A stretch of 11,645 bases of DNA from Oscillospiraceae bacterium. Lineage in GTDB: Bacteria; Bacillota; Clostridia; Oscillospirales; Ruminococcaceae. Each line of letters begins with the position of its first letter. Position 1 is the first letter of the stretch. Of the stretch, positions 6,422 through 11,645 are shown one piece after another. The notes under the pieces were generated by a model. That model saw nothing but the letters and a program-made list of their open reading frames with translations. It made no database searches and was not told where the DNA came from. Where the stretch lies: assembly GCA_003445125.1 (NCBI GenBank), contig DLVP01000024.1, positions 6,218 to 17,862 on the forward strand. Reading direction: 5' to 3'. Both the position numbers and the translations under genes were made by a program.

Positions 6422-6467
6422 TAGTATTTTTAGTAGTAGTCATAGGGGAGGTTGAAAAGTTGAAGAA
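6422..6467 (-). other. Putative chromosomal origin unwinding element: DnaA-trio array, GC-rich spacer and DnaA-box-like repeats
   Basis: On the plus strand TAG TAG TAG TCA TAG runs from 6431 to 6445, followed by GGGGAGG and then two DnaA-box-like 9-mers, GTTGAAAAG (6451-6459) and GTTGAAGAA (6459-6467). An AT-rich run lies on the other side (6421-6431), with another TAG at 6422-6424. This is the order described for the Bacillus subtilis basal unwinding system between dnaA and dnaN: DnaA boxes, GC-rich spacer, 3'-GAT-5' DnaA-trios, then the opened AT-rich DNA. The location and polarity relative to dnaA are the same. Functional assignment is inference from that match. Confidence 0.68.
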
Positions 6468-6668
6468 CCGCCGAAATCCTTTTATTTCCAAGGGAAGAGA
6501 GGAATTGACGGACAGTGGAAAAAAAGTTGCAAAAAATTTGAAAAGTCGAAAGAAAATTTTGCGGTTGAAAAAAGGCTGTTGAAAGTGAATAAAAAGTTGA
6601 AAACTCTGTTGAAAATGTGGAAAGTGAAATTTTACGCGCTAAAAAGTTGAAAAGTCGGATGTTGAAAG
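6451..6668 (+). repeat. Same-strand TTGAAA repeat cluster, candidate DnaA boxes of oriC
   Basis: TTGAAA starts at 6452, 6538, 6565, 6579, 6597, 6609, 6647 and 6662, all on the plus strand; I found no TTTCAA in this gap. Read on the minus strand the sites approach TTTTCAACA, and the most extended ones are at 6577-6585, 6607-6615 and 6660-6668. A related TGTGGAAAG at 6616-6624, directly abutting the site at 6607-6615, is closer to a classic box. The cluster fills the dnaA-dnaN gap, where Firmicutes origins carry DnaA boxes. I saw no perfect TTATCCACA. Confidence 0.65.
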
Positions 6669-6670
6669 TG

Positions 6671-8032
6671 TTAACTGTCGCGGATATTCTGAATAATATC
6701 CTCAATGGTGGAACGGAAATTGTCGTCCTTTTCCATGCGCGAGACCACTTTTTTGATGGCGTAGACCATCGTGGCGTGATCTCTTCCGCCGAACTGTTCG
6801 CCAATCGAGGAAAGGGGCATCTGCGTGATTTCGCGGACGATGTAAATCGATGCCTGCCGCGCCTGGGACACGGAAGCCGAGTGTTTCTGGGAACGGACGT
6901 CCGCTGCCGTCACGCCGAGCGTGCGCGCGACTTCGTTGATAATTCTCTCCACGGTCACGGGCGTGGGCTGGTTGTCGTTGAGGACATCCTTGATGGCCGT
7001 CTGCGCCAGCGAAATGGAGGGCTGAGAACCGGCGAGCTGCTGGTAGGCTTTCATTTTTTTGACGGTGCCTTCCAGCTGCCGGATGTTGTTTTTGAGCTTG
7101 TTGGCGACAAATTCGCACACCTCCGGCGGAATATCGATGTCCATCAATTCCGCTTTGCGTTTGATGATGGCGACGCGGGTTTCAAAATCCGGCTTCTGAA
7201 TATCGGCAGTCAAGCCCCATTCAAAGCGGGTTTTCAGACGGTCGTCGAGCGTTTTGATCTCGTTGGGCGAACGGTCCGACGTCAGCACGATCTGTTTTCC
7301 GGAATGGTACAGCGCGTCAAACGTGTGGAAAAATTCTTTCTGGGTGGCTTCCTTGCCGGCAATGAACTGAATGTCGTCCACCAAAAGAACGTCCACATTG
7401 CGGTATTTTTCGCGGAAATTGTGGGTTTCGTTTTCAGTGTTGCCCTTGACGCCCAGCGCTTCGATCAGCTCGTTGGTGAAGTCCTCGCCTTTGACGTACA
7501 GCACCTTGTAATTCGGGAATTTCTCGTGGATTTTGTTTTCCATCGCATAGAGCAAATGGGTTTTTCCGAGTCCCGAACCGCCGTAGATAAACAGCGGGTT
7601 GTACGGTCCCGCAGGCGACTGTGCGACCGCGAGACACGCGGCGTGGGCAAATTTGTTGGACGCGCCGACAATGTAGGTGTCGAACGTGTATTCATAGTCG
7701 CCGCCTCTGGAATTTCTCTCCATTTCCTCTTTGGAGTAGTGCAGCGGCTCCGGCTCCACAAAAAGGTTGTTGACCGTATCTTCTTCCTGGCAGAGGATTT
7801 TCAGATGAACCTCATACCCCAGCACTTCCTTCAGTGCGTCCTCCACCATCGCGCCGTAGCGGTTTTCGAGCATCTGCTTCTGCACAATGGAAGGGACGGA
7901 AATCACCGCCGTTTCGCCGTCGAGAGAGACGGGTTCGATACACTTGATCCACAGCCCGAACGCCACTTCGGAGATGACGTTTTTCTCCTGAAAATGACTG
8001 ATGGCAATTTGAAAAACTTTCTTTAAATCCAT
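6671..8032 (-). CDS. dnaA: Chromosomal replication initiator DnaA
   Basis: DnaA is the AAA+ ATPase that binds origin boxes and melts DNA. The 453-residue product has an N-terminal interaction domain (about 1-80), a short linker, the ATPase domain with Walker A GGSGLGKT (151-158), Walker B VLLVDD (215-220), sensor-1 TSDR (251-254), the Arg-finger region RLKTRF (265-270) and sensor-2 Arg318. The C-terminal DNA-binding domain includes GGRDHATM (415-422). I start at 8032 (MDLKKVF) because GGAGG lies 5 nt upstream; the open frame to 8236 has no site and a low-complexity hydrophobic prefix. In the DNA-binding domain His384 occupies the place of E. coli Arg399 and Ala420 that of Thr435, by hand alignment; both are base-contacting in E. 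coli. This may tie in with the unusual box-like repeats on both sides of the gene. Confidence 0.98.
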   Translation of the reverse strand: MDLKKVFQIAISHFQEKNVISEVAFGLWIKCIEPVSLDGETAVISVPSIVQKQMLENRYGAMVEDALKEVLGYEVHLKILCQEEDTVNNLFVEPEPLHYSKEEMERNSRGGDYEYTFDTYIVGASNKFAHAACLAVAQSPAGPYNPLFIYGGSGLGKTHLLYAMENKIHEKFPNYKVLYVKGEDFTNELIEALGVKGNTENETHNFREKYRNVDVLLVDDIQFIAGKEATQKEFFHTFDALYHSGKQIVLTSDRSPNEIKTLDDRLKTRFEWGLTADIQKPDFETRVAIIKRKAELMDIDIPPEVCEFVANKLKNNIRQLEGTVKKMKAYQQLAGSQPSISLAQTAIKDVLNDNQPTPVTVERIINEVARTLGVTAADVRSQKHSASVSQARQASIYIVREITQMPLSSIGEQFGGRDHATMVYAIKKVVSRMEKDDNFRSTIEDIIQNIRDS

Positions 8033-8096
8033 GGGATCCTCCCGGTTGAAACAATGTTGAAAAGCGGTGAAAAAATGAAAAGATACACCGAAAACC

Positions 8097-8125
8097 ATTG
8101 TACCACAAATCGCGGTTTTTTTCAA
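8097..8125 (-). promoter_or_regulatory. Predicted sigma-A promoter of dnaA
   Basis: On the minus strand TTGAAA (8120-8125) and TACAAT (8097-8102) are 17 nt apart, with an extended -10 TG one base before TACAAT. The leader to the dnaA ATG would be about 58 nt. It contains TGTTGAAAA (8055-8063), a possible DnaA site that would allow autoregulation. Confidence 0.7.
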
Positions 8126-8140
8126 GGAAAAAATGAAAAA

Positions 8141-8160
8141 AACTTGATATAATATAATAA
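8141..8160. other. AT-rich stretch between dnaA and rpmH
   Basis: AACTTGATATAATATAATAA is the most AT-rich, TATA-repeated part of the divergent gap. It includes an extended -10 match on the plus strand (TGATATAAT, 8145-8153) with no good -35. It could be a secondary rpmH promoter or a helically unstable origin segment. I cannot choose between them. Confidence 0.35.
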
Positions 8161-8194
8161 GGAAGAAACTTTTAAGAGGTTGAAAAAAAGGGGC

Positions 8195-8224
8195 TTGACA
8201 GAAGGGGTAAAAATATTGTATAAT
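8195..8224 (+). promoter_or_regulatory. Predicted strong sigma-A promoter of the rpmH operon
   Basis: A perfect TTGACA (8195-8200) and a perfect TATAAT (8219-8224) are separated by 18 nt. Transcription would start near 8231 and give a roughly 100-nt leader before rpmH, containing a near-consensus DnaA box at 8266-8274. Confidence 0.85.
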
Positions 8225-8332
8225 ATACCCTTGCAAGGCTTGTATGAAAACGGGCTTTGAAAATATGCGGATAAACGTTCGCGTTTTGCGGGCGGTTTTG
8301 CGATTTTTCGACTTGCGAAAGGAGTGTTACGA

Positions 8333-8467
8333 ATGCTTAGAACCTATCAGCCTAAGAAACTCCAGAGAAAGAAGGAGCATGGCTTCAGAAAGAGAATGAG
8401 AACGGCGAACGGCCGTAAAGTTCTTGCGCGCAGAAGAGCAAAGGGCAGAGCGCGTCTGACGCACTGA
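8333..8467 (+). CDS. rpmH: 50S ribosomal protein L34
   Basis: This 44-residue, strongly basic protein begins [18 protein letters not shown], continues [17 protein letters not shown] and ends KGRARLTH. That is the complete L34 pattern and the normal length. L34 sits in the large ribosomal subunit. The start has GAAAGGAG 8 nt upstream. It is the first gene of the operon driven by the strong promoter at 8195-8224, diverging from dnaA as in most Firmicutes. A hairpin with a T-rich tail lies between it and rnpA and probably lowers expression of the downstream genes. Confidence 0.98.
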   Translation: MLRTYQPKKLQRKKEHGFRKRMRTANGRKVLARRRAKGRARLTH

Positions 8468-8481
8468 GTAAGTCTTGAATT

Positions 8482-8508
8482 GGCCACGTTTCTGTGGTCT
8501 TTTCTTTT
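8482..8508 (+). terminator. Possible attenuating terminator between rpmH and rnpA
   Basis: A 6-bp stem GGCCAC/GTGGTC (8482-8487 and 8494-8499, with one G-T pair) encloses a 6-nt loop and is followed by TTTTCTTTT. It starts 14 nt after the rpmH stop. A partial terminator would favour abundant L34 over the less-needed RNase P protein. Confidence 0.55.
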
Positions 8509-8531
8509 ATCTGCCGCTTGAAGGGAAAGCT

Positions 8532-8873
8532 ATGATTTTTACCGAAAAGCTCAAAGAAAACCGTGACTATTGCCGCTTGTACAGCCGGGGAAAGACGTTG
8601 GTCGATCCGGTGCTGGTGACGTATTACGTGCGCACCGGCAATAAGGACGAGCGCAAGATCGGGATCACGGCTGCCAAAAAGGTGGGAAAAGCGGTGCAGA
8701 GAAACCGCGCCCGCCGACTCATAGTTGCTGCCTATACGGTTCTGGAACCCGCCACGGAGGGCGGATACAGAGTCGTATTTGTCGCGCGTGCAAAAACCGC
8801 GCACGTGAAAACGGACCGCGTGCTGGCAGCTATGAAAAAGCACCTCAAAGCGGCGGGAATCCTGCACTCATGA
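8532..8873 (+). CDS. rnpA: Ribonuclease P protein component
   Basis: The 113-residue basic protein partners with the RNase P RNA to remove 5' leaders from precursor tRNAs. It carries the RNase P signature around KKVGKAVQRNRARRLI (residues 49-64, with the RNR core at 57-59), after the family beginning with KENRDYCRLYSRGK and before VVFVARAKT. I chose the ATG at 8532, preceded by AAGGGAAAG, because the longer frame from 8475 runs through the attenuator hairpin and is not family-like. The stop overlaps the yidD start in ATGA, indicating coupled translation. Confidence 0.96.
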   Translation: MIFTEKLKENRDYCRLYSRGKTLVDPVLVTYYVRTGNKDERKIGITAAKKVGKAVQRNRARRLIVAAYTVLEPATEGGYRVVFVARAKTAHVKTDRVLAAMKKHLKAAGILHS

Positions 8874-9121
8874 AATCATTGTTTCTTTCGCTCATCCGCT
8901 GGTATCAGCGAAAAATCTCCCCGCGCAAAGGGAGTGCCGTGTGCCGGTATTATCCGACCTGCTCACAGTACGCCTATGAAGCGATCGAGGCTTACGGCAG
9001 CTTTTGGGGGATCTTGCTCGCCGTCGGAAGAATCCTGCGCTGCAATCCGATGTTCAAGGGCGGATGCGATCCCGTGCCGCCGTCGATTTTGGGCGGGCGG
9101 ATCAAAGCGCGCCGACACTAA
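8870..9121 (+). CDS. yidD: Membrane protein insertion efficiency factor YidD
   Basis: The 83-residue protein shows the complete YidD pattern: an amphipathic start (LIRWYQRKISPRKG), CRYYPTCSQYAYEAI at about 25-39, and RCNPMFKGGCDPVPP near 57-71, with four conserved cysteines. YidD is a peripheral inner-membrane protein that helps YidC place membrane proteins. It is encoded between rnpA and yidC as in most bacteria. It overlaps rnpA by 4 nt and is followed 17 nt later by yidC, so its expression follows theirs. Confidence 0.96.
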   Translation: MKSLFLSLIRWYQRKISPRKGSAVCRYYPTCSQYAYEAIEAYGSFWGILLAVGRILRCNPMFKGGCDPVPPSILGGRIKARRH

Positions 9122-9138
9122 GAAAAGGAATTTGAAAA

Positions 9139-10197
9139 ATGGGATTTATTTCAAAATTGATCGGTATACCGCTCGGTTGGGTCATTTGGGTGTTTTATAA
9201 TTTTCTCGGACATCACTATGTCCTTTCGCTTTTTTTGTTTACCCTGTTCACCCGCCTGCTGCTGCTCCCTTCCACGATTAAGCAGCAAAAATCCGCGGTA
9301 AAAAATGCGCGCCTGAAGCCGAAAATGGATGCGCTTCAGAAGAAGTACGCGAATAATAAGCAAAAATATCAAGAAGAACTGATGAAGCTCTACGAAAAAG
9401 AGGGCTTCAATCCGATGTCCGGCTGCCTCCCCCTGCTCATCCAGCTGCCGATTCTGTACGGCTTGATCAACGTGGTCTATAACCCGCTGACGCATATTGT
9501 CCGTCTGGGCAGCGAAACGATCACCAAAATCGGCGAGATCGTCAAGGAAGTGGCGCCGAGCTTTGCAAATCAGGCGGAAATATACGCGATCAACCACGCC
9601 ACCGACGAAGCGTTTGCGTCACTCGGCGCGGATGTGATCGAAAAAATGCAGAGCATCAACCTGAATTTTCTCGGCATCAACCTCGGCGAAAAGCCGACCT
9701 GGGCGTTCAATGTCCTGCTGCTGATCCCGATTCTTTCGGGCTTGACCTCCCTGCTCGTGTCTCTCATTTCGCAGAAGAATATGACCGCTCAACAGGGCGG
9801 CACCGCCAATAACCCGACCATGAAGGGCATGATGCTGTTCATGCCGCTGCTGTCTCTGCTTTTCACCTTCGGAGTTCCCGCAGGTGTCGGCTTGTACTGG
9901 ATTTTCTCCAACATCATTTCCGCGGTGCAGACGGTGATTCTTTACAAAGTGTATAATCCACAGCAGATTGCCGCACAGATGGAAGCCGAAGAAGAAGCAA
10001 AAAAAGAAGAAGAACGCCAGGCACGCATCGAAGCCAAAAAAGCGCTGAAACAGGCGCGTGAGAACGGCGAGGACATCGAGTTGGACGAAAAGGCGCTGTC
10101 TCAGAAGGAAATCAACAAAAGAAAAATCGCCGAGGCAAGAAAAAGAATGGCAGAAAAATACGGCGAGGAATATACGGAAAAGGAAGAGGATCAATGA
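9139..10197 (+). CDS. yidC: Membrane protein insertase YidC/Oxa1 family
   Basis: This 352-residue insertase places proteins into the cytoplasmic membrane. Hydrophobic segments lie at about 8-44, 97-115, 188-211 and 230-268, with the conserved positive residue Arg39 in FTRLLLLP and the pattern GCLPLLIQLPILYGL near 95-109. A cytoplasmic coiled segment (about 48-90) lies between the first two groups, as in Oxa1 proteins. No lipobox Cys is present near the start, unlike Bacillus SpoIIIJ. From about residue 274 to the end the protein is a highly charged Glu/Lys/Arg tail of about 78 residues, a likely ribosome-contacting extension. The start has AAGGAA upstream. Its end overlaps jag by 4 nt. Confidence 0.97.
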   Translation: MGFISKLIGIPLGWVIWVFYNFLGHHYVLSLFLFTLFTRLLLLPSTIKQQKSAVKNARLKPKMDALQKKYANNKQKYQEELMKLYEKEGFNPMSGCLPLLIQLPILYGLINVVYNPLTHIVRLGSETITKIGEIVKEVAPSFANQAEIYAINHATDEAFASLGADVIEKMQSINLNFLGINLGEKPTWAFNVLLLIPILSGLTSLLVSLISQKNMTAQQGGTANNPTMKGMMLFMPLLSLLFTFGVPAGVGLYWIFSNIISAVQTVILYKVYNPQQIAAQMEAEEEAKKEEERQARIEAKKALKQARENGEDIELDEKALSQKEINKRKIAEARKRMAEKYGEEYTEKEEDQ

Positions 10198-11159
10198 TTA
10201 AGGAAGTGTACTTCACCGGGAAAACTCTGGAAGAAGCGAAACAGACCGCTTGCAAAGAACTGTCGCTGGACGAATATCTCCTGTCCTATCAGATTGTGCA
10301 GACCCCGAAAAAAGGATTTTTGGGAATCGGATCGCTCCCCGCAAAAATCTGCGTGAGCGTGGAAGTGAAGGACGAGCCGAAGAAAAAAGAAGAGAGAAAA
10401 CCCAACCCGCCGCAAAGAAAGCCACGCGAGGAGAAACCTGCTCCGCGTGCGGAAAAACCCGCGGAAAAGGAAGAACCGAAAAAAGAGATCCTCCCGATGA
10501 CCAAAGCAGACGAGAAAAAAGTCGAGACGATCGTGAAATATGTCCGTGACGTGATCGATGCGATGGACGTCAAGGACTATACCCTGACCTATAAGATAGA
10601 GGACGGCGAAAACCTGCTGATCGATCTGGAAGGCGAGGGACTCGGCGTGATTATCGGACGCCGCGGCGAGACGCTGGATGCGATTCAGTATCTGACCGGA
10701 CTGGTTGCCAACCGCCAGGAAGCGCGCTATATCCGCGTGTCGCTCAACAGCGGAGATTATCGCCTGAAACGCGAAGAGACGCTGAAAAATCTGGCAAAGA
10801 AAAAAGCGGAAGCGGTGCTGAAATATGGCAGAAGCTATTCTTTGGAGCCGATGAATCCCTATGAACGCCGCATTATTCACGCGACGGTGTCGCAGATGGA
10901 GGGCGTGCATTCCAAATCGGTGGGTACCGACCCGAACCGCCGCGTAATCATTTTCCCGAATACGCGCCGTGACGATGCATCGGCAAACGGCGAGCGCCGC
11001 CGTCCTTCCGGAGACCATAGAGGAAACCGCGATTTCCGTCGGAATAATAACCGCGACCGCCGCGGACCGAAGCCGAACCCGATCAGCCAGGTGCCGCGTG
11101 AGGGCGCACCGAAGGAAGACGCGGCAGAAAAGCCGTTGTATTCCAAGATCGAGCTGTAA
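10194..11159 (+). CDS. jag: RNA-binding protein Jag/KhpB (Jag-N, KH and R3H domains)
   Basis: The 321-residue protein has the Jag-N domain (about 1-55, with KKGFLGIG at 39-46), a Lys/Glu/Pro-rich linker (about 60-100), a KH domain with GRRG (155-158) in VIIGRRGETLDAI, and an R3H domain with RRIIH (225-229) after MNPYE. Such proteins bind RNA and affect cell division and cell-wall control; in Bacillus the gene is next to spoIIIJ. After the R3H domain (about residue 256) there is an additional tail of about 65 residues that is Arg/Asn/Gly-rich to about 292, unlike the short end of the Bacillus protein. ATG overlaps the yidC stop. A terminator follows directly. Confidence 0.96.
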   Translation: MIKEVYFTGKTLEEAKQTACKELSLDEYLLSYQIVQTPKKGFLGIGSLPAKICVSVEVKDEPKKKEERKPNPPQRKPREEKPAPRAEKPAEKEEPKKEILPMTKADEKKVETIVKYVRDVIDAMDVKDYTLTYKIEDGENLLIDLEGEGLGVIIGRRGETLDAIQYLTGLVANRQEARYIRVSLNSGDYRLKREETLKNLAKKKAEAVLKYGRSYSLEPMNPYERRIIHATVSQMEGVHSKSVGTDPNRRVIIFPNTRRDDASANGERRRPSGDHRGNRDFRRNNNRDRRGPKPNPISQVPREGAPKEDAAEKPLYSKIEL

Positions 11160-11166
11160 AAAGAAC

Positions 11167-11201
11167 GGGCAACGGGCGATTTTCGCCGTCGTTTCCCTTT
11201 T
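11167..11201 (+). terminator. Intrinsic terminator after jag
   Basis: A stem of GGG, AACG and GGCGA pairs with TCGCC, CGTT and CCC. It has a 3-nt loop, a 2-nt bulge and one mismatch, and is followed by TTTT. It begins 7 nt after the jag stop and would end the rpmH-jag transcript. Confidence 0.7.
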
Positions 11202-11333
11202 GCACCGCCGCCGTTTTCCGGTGGACTACCCCTTTTTTAAAAAAGGGAAACGGTCTCCGCAGACGACGGAGGACAAAAACCTTCGCATGGCTCTTTTTTC
11301 ACCGAAACGCATGAAAGGCAGAACACTGCCTGC

Positions 11334-11363
11334 AAAACCCGCAGGCGTGAACCTGCGGGTTTT
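11334..11363. terminator. Strong, near-symmetric intrinsic terminator
   Basis: A perfect 12-bp stem (AAAACCCGCAGG and CCTGCGGGTTTT, 6-nt loop) ends in a T run on both strands. It is 175 nt past jag, beyond a first terminator. It may back up that site, end a small transcript, or serve a convergent gene beyond the window. Confidence 0.85.
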
Positions 11364-11430
11364 TGATTTTGAAAAAAAAGACGGTTGAAAACAAAGCAGA
11401 ATGTTGAAAAAACAGAAAAGTCGCGCATTC

Positions 11431-11471
11431 TCCTTCAGTCGCTCCGCGACAGCTCCCTCTCAGAGGGAGCC
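11431..11471 (+). repeat. Double-hairpin repeat B, right copy
   Basis: Two neighbouring hairpins, GTCGC/GCGAC and GCTCCCTC/GAGGGAGC, are linked by the same words as the left copy at 3327-3377 (CAGTC, GACAGCTCCC, AGCC), in the same orientation. The first stem has different bases but still pairs. Confidence 0.75.
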
Positions 11472-11559
11472 TATGAGTTTATGCGATTTTCGGCTTTGTG
11501 CCGCAGAGAAAGCAAACGCAGAATTTGAGTTTTTAAAACTCAAAATCCGCACACTTTTC

Positions 11560-11641
11560 TTCTGCGGCAGCGCAGTGCGTTGCCATAAGCCTTCCTCCGG
11601 GAGGAAGGTGGTACGCGTAAGCGTGACGGAAGGAGCCTGCG
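11560..11641 (-). repeat. Dispersed palindromic repeat A, right copy (inverted)
   Basis: This is the reverse-complement match of 3170-3251 over 82 nt with 8 mismatches. It contains the same palindromic core (CCTTCCTCC/GGAGGAAGG). The differences include a block change (TTT versus GCA on the minus-strand reading). The element may extend beyond the window edge. Confidence 0.85.
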
Positions 11642-11645
11642 GAAC

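Larger units (their letters stand above)
11160..11645. other. Gene-free stretch after jag
   Basis: About 485 nt with no credible gene. It contains two terminators, a perfect 18-nt palindrome CCCTTTTTTAAAAAAGGG (11230-11247), a small hairpin (11316-11331), two TTGAAAA repeats (11383-11391 and 11402-11410), repeat B and repeat A. A short frame from 11287 runs through the terminator stem and is not a gene. Confidence 0.75.

Noticed and set aside
6617..8026. 469-codon open frame antisense to dnaA
   Set aside because: It shadows dnaA codons, has no ribosome site, matches no family I know and is explained by codon bias that avoids stops on the opposite strand.
8033..8236. Longer dnaA start giving 521 residues
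   Set aside because: The prefix is Phe-rich, crosses the promoter and lacks a ribosome site; the family start at 8032 has GGAGG.
8475..8531. Longer rnpA start
   Set aside because: It runs through the hairpin and T tract after rpmH and adds residues unlike RNase P proteins.
8795..8812. Second parS-like site (CACGTGAAAAC) in rnpA
   Set aside because: Only the right half matches; the left half CCGCG does not fit the palindrome and the site is coding.
9953..9962. TAATCCACA in yidC as a DnaA box
   Set aside because: One mismatch and isolated within a coding region; expected by chance.
11287..11388. 33-codon gene after jag
   Set aside because: It reads through both arms of the strong terminator and has no family resemblance.

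Overview
The window is a bacterial replication-origin region. The order dnaA-dnaN-S4 protein-recF-remB on one strand, diverging from rpmH-rnpA-yidD-yidC-jag on the other, is the classic Firmicutes oriC arrangement. GC content looks close to 50 %, Shine-Dalgarno sites are strong (GGAGG type), genes are tightly packed and the intergenic regions carry many palindromic repeats. Together these point to an anaerobic Clostridia, probably the Oscillospirales/Ruminococcaceae. That placement is inference.

Layout. 1-1179 (+): the 3' end of a MerR-family regulator and, 24 nt downstream, a Cu/Zn superoxide dismutase-like gene. 1185-1212: a terminator shared with the convergent brnQ gene (1214-2611, -). 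2793-3044 (-): a small DUF2508-like protein. 3045-3605: no gene, but two dispersed palindromic repeats and a parS-like site. 3606-8032 (-): remB, recF, S4 protein, dnaN and dnaA. The 276-nt dnaN-dnaA gap (6395-6670) has the anatomy of a chromosomal unwinding site: a TAG-trinucleotide array, a GC-rich spacer and many same-strand TTGAAA repeats. 8033-8332: divergent promoters for dnaA and rpmH. 8333-11159 (+): rpmH, rnpA, yidD, yidC and jag, with start/stop overlaps at rnpA/yidD and yidC/jag. 11160-11645: no gene, but two terminators and a second set of the dispersed repeats, one of them inverted relative to the left copy.

How it works together. DnaA, DnaN and RecF are initiation and fork functions encoded at the origin. 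The right arm makes ribosomal protein L34, the RNase P protein, and the YidD/YidC/Jag membrane-insertion and RNA-binding set. From remB to jag, transcription runs away from the dnaA region on both sides, so it follows the expected forks.

Most interesting: I saw no perfect TTATCCACA DnaA box. The origin gaps instead carry a repeated 9-mer close to TTTTCAACA, and the DnaA DNA-binding domain differs at residues equivalent to E. coli Arg399 and Thr435. This suggests a lineage with shifted DnaA-box specificity but a conserved DnaA-trio unwinding module. I found no new defence or mobile system.
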